Part shown: piece by piece, positions 51,226 to 58,691 of the stretch
Layout of the letters: each line of letters starts with the position of its first letter
Position numbering within the stretch: the stretch's first letter is position 1
NCBI GenBank assembly: GCA_016717705.1
Contig: JADKFD010000009.1
Span: 1-64,000 of the forward strand
Origin: Rhodanobacteraceae bacterium
GTDB lineage: Bacteria > Pseudomonadota > Gammaproteobacteria > Xanthomonadales > SZUA-5
Reading direction: 5' to 3'
DNA length: 64,000 bases
Program-made: the position numbers and the translations under genes
The notes under the pieces: model-generated
Databases searched by the model: none
What the model was told of the DNA's origin: nothing
The model's input: only the letters and a program-made list of their open reading frames with translations

Positions 51226-53610
51226 TCAAGGTTGCGCCGCGACGGGCACTGAATGCGGCTTTGCGGTCGGCTCGCAAACTGCCGCCATGATCGCGCGCCA
51301 GGCTCGTTCGAGCGGATCCGCGCGCTCGGCGCTGACCTGTCGCACCGTGCCACGCGATATCTCACGCGCCAACTGATCCAGCATCCGGTCATCCGACTTG
51401 GCGCCGCGCACGTTCAAGAACAGGCAACGCCCGGTCACCGGACTGAACCAGCACAGCCGGCGCCGCGCCTTGTCGCCCTGGCGATTCAAGCTGAACTCGA
51501 ACCAGGTACCGATCTCGGTCTGCTTGAGATTTTCGACCACAGCGCGCTCTTCGCCGCTCAACTCGATCGGCGCGTCCTGCGCCTGCCAGGAATCGCCGCC
51601 AGCAGACCCGGAACTTGCCGTGGCATCGGCGCCACCGCCCAATCGCGGCTTCTGCCGGATCAACTCGACCATGGCGTGCGCCGCCGCCGCGTGCGCCTCA
51701 TCGTGCGTGGCATCGATCAGGCCGCTCAGGTCGTTCCAGGCAGCGACGATGGCATTGTCGTGGAAACCGATCGCCGCCAGCCCCTCTTCGAGCGATCCAC
51801 GCAGGTCCTCCAGCGCCCGGTGCCGCAGCATCGGCGGGCGTGAATCGGCATAGATCGCGAGCAACTGGTCGACCAGCTCGATGCGCTCGCGCGCTTTCGG
51901 GTGATCGACGCCCTGGCGCAGCAGCGACAGTGCAATGGCATCGGTCCAGGCACTGTCGAGCAGCGCAATGACCGCCGCCGGCGCACGCGAGTCTTCGAGG
52001 CGTTGACGAACCACTTCAAATGCAGCCGCGCGCGCCAGATCCAGTTTCACCCTGCCCTTGGCCGCTTCGACGTGGCGTCGTTCGGCGACTTCGGCCTTCC
52101 GCTGCAGCGCGCCCACGTGCTTGCGCAGATCGTCCAGGCAATGGGCAAAGCTGGCCGCATCGTCGTCGTACTCGAGCGCCAGACGATCTGCGACCATCTG
52201 CAGCTTCTCGACCACCGGTCGATCGCTGTCCTCATCCTCCACCCAATCGGCCAGCGCCTCGACGATCGCACTGAGCAGGCGCGCTGCCGGGTGGGAGCGC
52301 TCGCTGAAGAACCCCGGCTCACGCAGCGCCACCCGCAGCACGGGAATCTGCAATCGACTCACCACGGCGTGACTCAGGCTGTTTGGCCGGTAGCCCTCAA
52401 GCAGATGAGCGAACAGCAGGCCAATCAGATCGATGGCATCGGAGTCTTCGTCGCGCAGCCGACGCACGGCGCCGTCGCCGGTACCGCGCAGTTGGTTCAT
52501 CAGATCCTGCCTGATGTGCGCCATGCTGCGATTGGCCCACCTGCCGCCGACCATGACCGGGGCCGGCGGCAGTCCCTGCAGTGCCTTCAACGCGATCAGC
52601 ACCTCGCGTCGATCGATCAGCGCGCGTGAGGCACTGCCATCGCCCGCAGCCGCGGCATGGCGGCGAGCCGCGATCCGCGCGCGCAGCGACTGGAAGAACT
52701 GCGCATCGAGTGCGACTTCCGCATCGGCCCGAAGTGCTTCAGGCGGCGACGATGCGGTGTCCTGACTCGGCGGTTGCGCCATTGGCCGGGAGATTTGCAC
52801 GGCGGGCGCCACGGGAGCTGGCGGATCTGCAACGACGATGGGATCGGGCGCCGGTTGCGGGCCCGCTGGCGACGATTCCGCCGAGGCCTGCGCGGGCGCC
52901 GTCGGCCGCGGTGCCAGTTGCAGATGCGCGTAGACCCGATGCGCCGCCAGATAGGTGTTGATCGCGTCGTAGAGCGCCGTCGGCTCGGCGAACAGGCACT
53001 TGTCGATGCGTCGGTACAGCGCGAGGCGGTGCAGCGCGAACACGTCGAAACGGCGCGCTCCGGCGCGTATCGCGGCGCACAATCGGTAGGGACCCAGCGG
53101 CAGCGATTCGATCTCGATGGGCGCCGAGCCGGCGATCACACCGAAGCGGTAGGCCAGCGCTTGCAGCCCCGTCGCGGCGCGGATTTCGGCGCGCGAGGCA
53201 ATCTGCGACAAGCTCATGTCTTCATCGCGGGCGGCCGCGTCCGCGCCTGCGGAAACGGCGCTGCCGGCCGCCAGCGCCGCAGGCGCGTCGGCAACACTGG
53301 CATTCACCAGGGCCAGCAGCGAGCGCTGCATGGCACTGCGGCAAGTGGTCAGGAATTCGCCGCGACGCTGGCGGAACTCGCGCTGGCTGGCCAGGCAAAG
53401 ATTCTGCTCGTGGGCATTGGATCCGCGCTCCGTGTGCGCCTGCAGATCGCGATCGAGTTCGTCCAGCGCACGGCTCAAAGCCGCCTCGACCGTCGGGGCA
53501 GCCACGTTGAACGAACCTTCAAGCAAGCTGCGCACGCGCGGTGGCAGCCCCAGATTCGCCAGCCGGGCAAATGGGAGTGGATCGGACTCGATACTCACGC
53601 CTGGGCTCAT
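51226..53610 (-). CDS. DUF1631-family protein
   Basis: 794 residues, the usual length for this family. Almost entirely helical and charged, with KAREREIEL-type patterns; a C-terminal part (about 695-790) with IGTWFEFSLNRQGDKARRRL and LFLNVRG resembles PilZ-like barrels. Function is unknown. The pairing with the next gene (PilZ) and the barrel-like end suggest a link to c-di-GMP signalling. Start ATG 53610 was chosen by family length; an operator-like palindrome lies just upstream. Confidence 0.88.
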   Translation of the reverse strand: MSPGVSIESDPLPFARLANLGLPPRVRSLLEGSFNVAAPTVEAALSRALDELDRDLQAHTERGSNAHEQNLCLASQREFRQRRGEFLTTCRSAMQRSLLALVNASVADAPAALAAGSAVSAGADAAARDEDMSLSQIASRAEIRAATGLQALAYRFGVIAGSAPIEIESLPLGPYRLCAAIRAGARRFDVFALHRLALYRRIDKCLFAEPTALYDAINTYLAAHRVYAHLQLAPRPTAPAQASAESSPAGPQPAPDPIVVADPPAPVAPAVQISRPMAQPPSQDTASSPPEALRADAEVALDAQFFQSLRARIAARRHAAAAGDGSASRALIDRREVLIALKALQGLPPAPVMVGGRWANRSMAHIRQDLMNQLRGTGDGAVRRLRDEDSDAIDLIGLLFAHLLEGYRPNSLSHAVVSRLQIPVLRVALREPGFFSERSHPAARLLSAIVEALADWVEDEDSDRPVVEKLQMVADRLALEYDDDAASFAHCLDDLRKHVGALQRKAEVAERRHVEAAKGRVKLDLARAAAFEVVRQRLEDSRAPAAVIALLDSAWTDAIALSLLRQGVDHPKARERIELVDQLLAIYADSRPPMLRHRALEDLRGSLEEGLAAIGFHDNAIVAAWNDLSGLIDATHDEAHAAAAHAMVELIRQKPRLGGGADATASSGSAGGDSWQAQDAPIELSGEERAVVENLKQTEIGTWFEFSLNRQGDKARRRLCWFSPVTGRCLFLNVRGAKSDDRMLDQLAREISRGTVRQVSAERADPLERAWRAIMAAVCEPTAKPHSVPVAAQP

Positions 53611-53623
53611 CAGCGCTTTTGGT

Positions 53624-53638
53624 GTGTGACTATCACAC
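53624..53638. promoter_or_regulatory. 15-bp palindrome upstream of the DUF1631 gene
   Basis: GTGTGA-CTA-TCACAC is a perfect dyad 14 bp before the DUF1631 start, in the divergent gap to rppH. It resembles a half-spaced CRP/Clp-type site but with a 3-nt rather than 6-nt centre. Confidence 0.45.
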
Positions 53639-53881
53639 GGAACACAGGGAATTGGATCATCGCGGTCAATCCCTTTTACAACTGCGCTGAAGCAGCCGCG
53701 GCGGTCCCCGTGCGCCAAACCCGGCCTGTCGCCGGTGTTTGCGACCGCCGCCGCGATAACCGCCGAATCTGTTCCGGATTCCCCGAGCGCATTGATTTTC
53801 GTGCGAAATATGCACGCGCCGCTTGTCGCTGCGCTGCGCGGAATGCAAAATCAAGCCAGCACATGCGTGGAGCGCGCCCGG

Positions 53882-54406
53882 ATGATCGATCCGGATGGCT
53901 ATAGACCCAATGTAGGTATCGTCCTGATGCAGGAAGGCGGCCGCGTGTTCTGGGCGCGGCGCGTCCGTCGTGATGGCTGGCAGTTCCCGCAAGGCGGGAT
54001 GAACAGTGACGAAACCCCGGAAGAAGCGATGTACCGCGAACTGGCCGAGGAGACCGGACTGGTGGCGGAGCACGTCCAGATTCTGGCGGCGACGCCCGGA
54101 TGGCTGCGCTATCGCCTGCCGCGGCATTGTGTCCGCACCAATGTGCGACCGGTCTGTATCGGTCAGAAGCAGGTCTGGTTCCTGCTCAAGCTCACCGCCG
54201 ACGAAAGCTGCGTTCGCCTCGACGGCACTGACCGACCCGAGTTCGACCTCTGGCGCTGGGTCGACTTCTGGTACCCGCTGGAACATGTGGTCTCCTTCAA
54301 GCGCGGTGTCTACGAGCGCGCCTTGCGCCATCTGGCACCGGCAGCGCGACGACTGATCGACATTCCGCAGGAGCCCCTTCCGCCGGTGCTGCAGGCGCGC
54401 GGCTGA
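53882..54406 (+). CDS. rppH: RNA pyrophosphohydrolase
   Basis: 174 residues. Starts MIDPDGYRPNVGIVL and carries a full Nudix box GGMNSDETPEEAMYRELAEE followed by TGL, plus QFPQGG. It removes pyrophosphate from mRNA 5' ends, opening them to decay. ATG 53882 has GGAG 9 nt upstream; the frame is open further 5' without homology. Confidence 0.95.
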   Translation: MIDPDGYRPNVGIVLMQEGGRVFWARRVRRDGWQFPQGGMNSDETPEEAMYRELAEETGLVAEHVQILAATPGWLRYRLPRHCVRTNVRPVCIGQKQVWFLLKLTADESCVRLDGTDRPEFDLWRWVDFWYPLEHVVSFKRGVYERALRHLAPAARRLIDIPQEPLPPVLQARG

Positions 54407-54419
54407 GCCTCCGCAGCCC

Positions 54420-54560
54420 GACGCACGCGCGCAGCGCGTTCACCGGGTGCTTGCGCATGCTCCTGCCGGTGAATCGCTACGCGATACACCGGCCTACCAG
54501 ACCCCGCTTCGTAGCCCGGTGTACGCGCCGCAGGCGCGTTCACCGGGTACTTGCCTCAAG
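54420..54560. repeat. REP-like family I repeats
   Basis: Three related palindromic units around CGCGTTCACCGGGTGCTTGC (54435), GCCGGTGAATCGC...ACACCGGC (about 54468-54496) and GCCCGGTGTACGCGCCGCAG with GCGCGTTCACCGGGT (54513-54551). No gene lies in this part. Confidence 0.65.
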
Positions 54561-54627
54561 CCAGATGATCCAGATCAAAGAGCAACCGCCGCCGTCGTGG
54601 CTGAATGGCATCGTTGTTGCGAGCCTG

Positions 54628-54654
54628 ATGCGAATTGACAACCATTCGCATTAG
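54628..54654 (+). promoter_or_regulatory. Fur-box-like operator before bfd
   Basis: ATGCGAA-N10-TTCGCAT is a perfect inverted repeat flanked by AT-richer bases and located 41-67 bp before bfd. It fits the Fur sites of GC-rich gammaproteobacteria and the known iron control of bfd. Confidence 0.6.
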
Positions 54655-54694
54655 CAATACGCTGACGAGCAAGTGTTCTGGAGTCATCGCGTCC

Positions 54695-54913
54695 ATGTAT
54701 GTCTGCATGTGCAATGGTGTCACCGAAGCGGCCATCCGCCGCGCCGCCCGCGCGGGCATCCGCACCTTGAGCGAACTGGCGATGAGCACCGGCTGCACCG
54801 CCGGCTGCGGCTGCTGCCTGGAAACCGCCGAAGTCACCTTGCGCGATGCGGTGAGCGCGGAACTGCAGGCCTCGCGCGCCGCGCGTGCCGACGGAATGCT
54901 GGCGCTGGCCTGA
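54695..54913 (+). CDS. bfd: bacterioferritin-associated ferredoxin
   Basis: 72 residues with [2Fe-2S] cysteines in CMC at the start and CTAGCGCC further on, matching C-x-C and C-x2-C spacing of Bfd. It reduces and releases iron stored in bacterioferritin. ATG 54695; preceded by a Fur-box-like site, and bfr lies about 130 bp downstream. Confidence 0.93.
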   Translation: MYVCMCNGVTEAAIRRAARAGIRTLSELAMSTGCTAGCGCCLETAEVTLRDAVSAELQASRAARADGMLALA

Positions 54914-55046
54914 GCCTGGAATTGGCCGACCAGTCCTGATCGACTGCCTCTTGCTGTGATTGATGAGTAGCGCTGAACCTGTTCGGCGCTACCCGAACTA
55001 TCATGTCGGTTCCGATCGCCAGCCGATCCCGTATCGAAGGACAGCC

Positions 55047-55520
55047 ATGAAGGGCGACGCCAAAGTCATCGCGTATCTCAATCAGATCCTCGCCAACGAG
55101 CTGACCGCGATCAACCAGTATTTCCTGCACTCGCGCATGTTCCGCAACTGGGGCTATCAAGCCCTGGCCAAGCACGAGTACGAAGAGTCGATCGACGAGA
55201 TGAAGCACGCCGACAAACTGGTCGAGCGCATCCTGTTCCTCGACGGTCTGCCGAACCTGCAGAAGCTGAACAAGCTGCTGATCGGCGAAACGCCGAAAGA
55301 AGTGATTGCCTGCGATCTCAAGCTCGAGGAAATGGCGATCCCCGACCTGCGCGACGCCATCGCCTACTGCGAAACCGTGCGCGACTACGCCACCCGGGAG
55401 TTGCTCGAGGACATCCTCGAAAGCGAGGAAGAGCATGTTGACTGGCTGGAGACGCAGCTGGCGCTGATCGACAGCCTGGGCGAGGCGCTGTATCTGCAGG
55501 GCAAGGTATCTGCCAGCTGA
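55047..55520 (+). CDS. bfr: bacterioferritin
   Basis: 157 residues. Ferroxidase ligands in order: NELTAINQYF (Glu), YEESIDEMKH (Glu, His; the Met ligand of haem follows the Glu), and EEHVDW near the end. Twenty-four subunits would form a haem-containing iron-storage shell. ATG 55047 has GAAGGA upstream. It pairs with bfd and is probably co-regulated by iron. Confidence 0.95.
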   Translation: MKGDAKVIAYLNQILANELTAINQYFLHSRMFRNWGYQALAKHEYEESIDEMKHADKLVERILFLDGLPNLQKLNKLLIGETPKEVIACDLKLEEMAIPDLRDAIAYCETVRDYATRELLEDILESEEEHVDWLETQLALIDSLGEALYLQGKVSAS

Positions 55521-55540
55521 TCGGGGCCTCGGGCCTGATT

Positions 55541-55612
55541 TCGCGCGCAAGCGCGCTCCTACAACCATCCGACGGCGCCACGCGGGAACTGTAGGAGCGC
55601 GCTCGCGCGCGA
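55541..55612. repeat. REP-like family A inverted pair
   Basis: CGCGCGCAAGCGCGCTCCTAC faces GTAGGAGCGCGCTCGCGCGC, one base different in the core. It lies past the bfr stop, ahead of the ribosomal-operon promoter. Confidence 0.85.
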
Positions 55613-55641
55613 TCGCTCCTGCCTGTGTTCAACAATCCGAG

Positions 55642-55670
55642 TTGCCGCTCGACGCCTTAGCGCTTAGACT
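55642..55670 (+). promoter_or_regulatory. sigma-70-type promoter of the rpsF operon
   Basis: TTGCCG (55642-55647) and TAGACT (55665-55670) are 17 bp apart, about 78 bp before the rpsF start. Confidence 0.6.
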
Positions 55671-55748
55671 CCGCGCCCCCGTCCGGGCTCCCCGGGCGGT
55701 TCCTCGCTTCACCGGAACGTCCGGGAAGCTTTACCCGTGAGGATTCTC

Positions 55749-56165
55749 ATGCGTCATTACGAAGTCGTGTTTCTGGTCCACCCTGACCAGAGCGAACAGG
55801 TGCCGGCGATGATCGATCGCTACCGCACCATGATTGAAACCGACGGCGGCAAGATCCACCGCCTGGAAGATTGGGGCCGCCGCCAGTTGGCCTACCCGAT
55901 CCAGCGCCTGCTGAAGGCGCACTACATCATGATGAACATCGAATGCTCGGCCCCGGCGCTGAAGGAACTGCAGGATGCGTTCCGCTTCAACGACGCCGTG
56001 CTGCGTCATCTGACGGTGGTGATGAAGGAAGCGGTCACCGAGATGAGCGCGATCATGAAGACCAAGGACGAGAAGCCGCGTCGTCGCGATGACGATTCCG
56101 GTGATTCCCCGACCGCCGTGGGTACCGGTGGCGAGGATGAACCCGTCGCTGAAGCCCGCGCCTGA
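55749..56165 (+). CDS. rpsF: 30S ribosomal protein S6
   Basis: 138 residues; MRHYEVVFLVHPDQSEQ and the paired strands HRLEDWGRRQLAYPI are typical S6. The tail is an acidic, disordered extension, as in S6 of related bacteria. ATG 55749 has GAGG 7 nt upstream. First gene of an operon with rpsR and rplI; S6 pairs with S18 in the small subunit. Confidence 0.97.
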   Translation: MRHYEVVFLVHPDQSEQVPAMIDRYRTMIETDGGKIHRLEDWGRRQLAYPIQRLLKAHYIMMNIECSAPALKELQDAFRFNDAVLRHLTVVMKEAVTEMSAIMKTKDEKPRRRDDDSGDSPTAVGTGGEDEPVAEARA

Positions 56166-56186
56166 TCGCACTTTCGGAGATAAACC

Positions 56187-56411
56187 ATGTCGCGTTTCTT
56201 TCGTCGCAAGAAGTTCTGCAAGTTCACCGCTGATGGCGTCACTCATATCGATTACAAAGATCTGAACACGCTGCGTCAGTACGTCACCGAGACCGGCAAG
56301 ATCGTGCCGAGCCGCATCACCGGCACGCGCGCACGCTTCCAGCGCCAGCTCTCGACCGCGATCAAGCGCGCCCGTTTCCTGGCGCTGATCCCGTACACCG
56401 ATAGCCACTAA
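56187..56411 (+). CDS. rpsR: 30S ribosomal protein S18
   Basis: 74 residues, starting MSRFFRRKKFCKFT and including KIVPSRITGTRARFQRQL, matching S18. It is 21 nt past rpsF and 11 nt before rplI, with a ribosome site CGGAGA. Part of the small-subunit platform with S6. Confidence 0.97.
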   Translation: MSRFFRRKKFCKFTADGVTHIDYKDLNTLRQYVTETGKIVPSRITGTRARFQRQLSTAIKRARFLALIPYTDSH

Positions 56412-56422
56412 GGAGCTGATCC

Positions 56423-56872
56423 ATGGATGTGATCCTGCTTCAGAAGGTCAAGAACCTCGGCAGCCTCGGTGACCGCGTCAAGGTCAAGCCGGGCTACAGC
56501 CGCAACTTCCTGATCCCCTACGGCAAGGCCGTGCCGGCCACGGCGACCAACGTCGCCGAGTTCGAGCAGCGCCGCGCAGAGTTCGAGGCCAAGGCCAACG
56601 AGACGCTGGCCGCCGCCAACGCCCGCAAGGCGCGCATGGAAGGCGCCTCGGTCACGATCAAGGCCAATGCCAGCACCGAAGGCAAGCTGTACGGCTCGGT
56701 CGGCCCGCGCGAAATCGCGGAAGCCTTCAGCGCCGCCGGCCTGCCGCTGGAGAAGTCGGAAGTGATCATGGGCGAAGGCCCGCTGCGCCGCGTGGGTGAA
56801 AGCGACGTCGAAGTGCACCTGCACGCCGACGTGCACACGACGGTCAAGGTCGTGATCCAGCCGGAAAGCTGA
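56423..56872 (+). CDS. rplI: 50S ribosomal protein L9
   Basis: 149 residues beginning MDVILLQKVKNLGSLGD and GYSRNFLIPYGKA (N-terminal RNA-binding part), with a linking helix and the C-terminal domain (KLYGSVGPREIAEAF). Usual L9 length. Last gene before a terminator. Confidence 0.97.
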   Translation: MDVILLQKVKNLGSLGDRVKVKPGYSRNFLIPYGKAVPATATNVAEFEQRRAEFEAKANETLAAANARKARMEGASVTIKANASTEGKLYGSVGPREIAEAFSAAGLPLEKSEVIMGEGPLRRVGESDVEVHLHADVHTTVKVVIQPES

Positions 56873-56896
56873 TCGCTGCACTGTGGTAGACCGAAG

Positions 56897-56927
56897 CCCG
56901 CGATGCCGCAAGGTGTCGCGGGTTTTT
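56897..56927 (+). terminator. terminator of the rpsF-rpsR-rplI operon
   Basis: CCCGCGATGCC/GGTGTCGCGGG forms an 11-bp stem with wobbles and a GCAA loop, followed by TTTTT and another T-run. Confidence 0.9.
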
Positions 56928-56937
56928 GCTTTTTTGC

Positions 56938-57135
56938 GGGACCCGGGACCTCGGGACCCGGAACCGGCACCAGCGCGGGCAAGCGTGCTCCTACGGAATC
57001 TGCGTGTCATCGCGGCCATTTGTAGGAGCGCGCTTGCGCGCGACCTGCACTGCCAATCAAGCACGGTTGCCACGAGAATGGCGGCCACTTGCGACGTGTT
57101 CGGGTCCCGGGTCCCGTGGTCCCGGGTCCCGGCTA
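56938..57135. repeat. nested palindromes: GGGACCCGGGACC arms around a family-A pair
   Basis: The left arms GGGACCCGGGACC and CGGGACCCGG (56938-56962) are mirrored by GGGTCCCGGGTCCCG at 57103-57135. Between them lies a family A inverted pair (56972-57044). The whole forms a long, compound hairpin between rplI and dnaB. Confidence 0.8.
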
Positions 57136-57162
57136 CTCACGATCAGGCTAGCATCCCCACCC

Positions 57163-58533
57163 ATGACCGACCCCCGCCACGCCAATACCCGCACCCCGCC
57201 CTACTCGCTCGACGCCGAACAGGCGGTGTTGGGCGCGTTGATGCTGTCCGATGAGGCTTACTTCAAGATCTCGGACAAGGTCTCGTCCAGCGATTTCTAT
57301 CGCCAGGACCACCGCATCCTGTTTCAGGCGATATCGGCGCTGAAGGAAAAGGGACAGCCCTGCGATGCGGTCACGCTGGGCGACTGGCTGGAGCTCAAGG
57401 AACTCGCGGAATCCGCCGGCGGCATCGGCTATGTCATTGAAATTGCGAACAACACGCCAGGCGCGGCGAATATCGTCGCGTATGCCGAGATCGTCCGCGA
57501 GAAGTCGATCCTGCGCCAGTTGATGGAAGCCGGCACGCAGATCGTCGACGACGTGCTGGTGCCCGAGGGCCGCAGCAGCGAGGAACTGCTGCAGGGCGCC
57601 GAAAAGCTGGTGTTCGACATCGGCGAACAGGGCAAGCGTGGTCGCGGCAGTTTCGTGCCGGTCGCCGAGGCGCTGCGCGAGGCCTACCGGGCCATCGAGT
57701 TCCGCTACTCGAACAAGGGCACGCTGAACGGCCTGGATACCGGCTTCGCCGACCTCAACAACCTGACCAACGGATTCCAGGGCGGCGATCTGGTCATCGT
57801 TGCCGCACGTCCGGCGATGGGCAAGACCTCATTCGCGATGAACATCGCCGAGCATGCGGCGATCCAGAGCGGCCAGCCGGTGGCGATCTTCAGCATGGAA
57901 ATGCCGGTCGCGCAGCTGGCGCTGCGCATGATTTCCTCGCTCGGTCGGGTCGACCAGAAACGCTTGCGCAACGGCGATCTGGCCGACGAAGACTGGCCGC
58001 GGGTGACCAGCGCGATCACCCTGCTGACCGGCGCCAAGCTGTTCATCGACGACACCGGCGGCTTGTCGCCGTCTGAACTTCGCGCGCGCACGCGGCGGCT
58101 GAAGCGCGAGCATGGCCTGGCGCTGATCGTGGTCGACTATCTGCAGCTGATGCAGGTACCCGGCACCAAGGAAAACCGCACCAACGAAATCTCCGAGATC
58201 TCGCGCAACCTGAAATCGATCGCCAAGGAAATGAATGTCCCGGTGATCGCTCTCTCGCAGCTCAACCGCTCGCTGGAGCAGCGCCAGGACAAGCGCCCGA
58301 TGATGGCCGACCTGCGCGAATCGGGCGCCATCGAGCAGGACGCCGACATCATCCTGTTCATCTACCGCGACGAGTACTACAACCCGGACTCGCAGAAGAA
58401 AGGCACTGCCGAGGTCATCATCGCCAAGCACCGCAACGGCCCGACCGGCACGGTCGACCTGTGGTTCCGCGGCCAGTACACGCGCTTTGACTCGATCGCG
58501 CGCGAGGGCGGCGGGGTGTTCGAGAGTTATTGA
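57163..58533 (+). CDS. dnaB: replicative DNA helicase
   Basis: 456 residues. The N-terminal domain begins PYSLDAEQAVLGALMLSD; the RecA-like part has Walker A GKTS in ARPAMGKTSFA, Walker B VVDYLQLM, a QLNRSLEQR loop and a final basic motif. It is the hexameric replication-fork helicase. ATG 57163 has no clear ribosome site but is where the family starts. The gap to rplI is occupied by repeats. Confidence 0.97.
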   Translation: MTDPRHANTRTPPYSLDAEQAVLGALMLSDEAYFKISDKVSSSDFYRQDHRILFQAISALKEKGQPCDAVTLGDWLELKELAESAGGIGYVIEIANNTPGAANIVAYAEIVREKSILRQLMEAGTQIVDDVLVPEGRSSEELLQGAEKLVFDIGEQGKRGRGSFVPVAEALREAYRAIEFRYSNKGTLNGLDTGFADLNNLTNGFQGGDLVIVAARPAMGKTSFAMNIAEHAAIQSGQPVAIFSMEMPVAQLALRMISSLGRVDQKRLRNGDLADEDWPRVTSAITLLTGAKLFIDDTGGLSPSELRARTRRLKREHGLALIVVDYLQLMQVPGTKENRTNEISEISRNLKSIAKEMNVPVIALSQLNRSLEQRQDKRPMMADLRESGAIEQDADIILFIYRDEYYNPDSQKKGTAEVIIAKHRNGPTGTVDLWFRGQYTRFDSIAREGGGVFESY

Positions 58534-58536
58534 TGG

Positions 58537-58608
58537 TGTAGGAGCGACGCGTGCGTCGCGACCGGTGATGCCGGCAGCTGCGGTCGCGACGTACACGTCG
58601 CTCCTACA
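58537..58608. repeat. REP-like family A variant pair
   Basis: TGTAGGAGCGACGCGTGCGT faces ACGTACACGTCGCTCCTACA; a further single arm lies at 61107-61136. The core differs from the standard family-A copies. Confidence 0.8.
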
Positions 58609-58691
58609 AGTTCGACTGCCCGCGCACTTCCTTTGCATTCCCGCAGCCATTGCGGTGAACTCCGCGACCTGAATCCAGCCACTCGCCGCGC

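Noticed and set aside
54407..54627. Small gene between rppH and bfd
   Set aside because: The open frames are covered by palindromic repeats and show no protein features.
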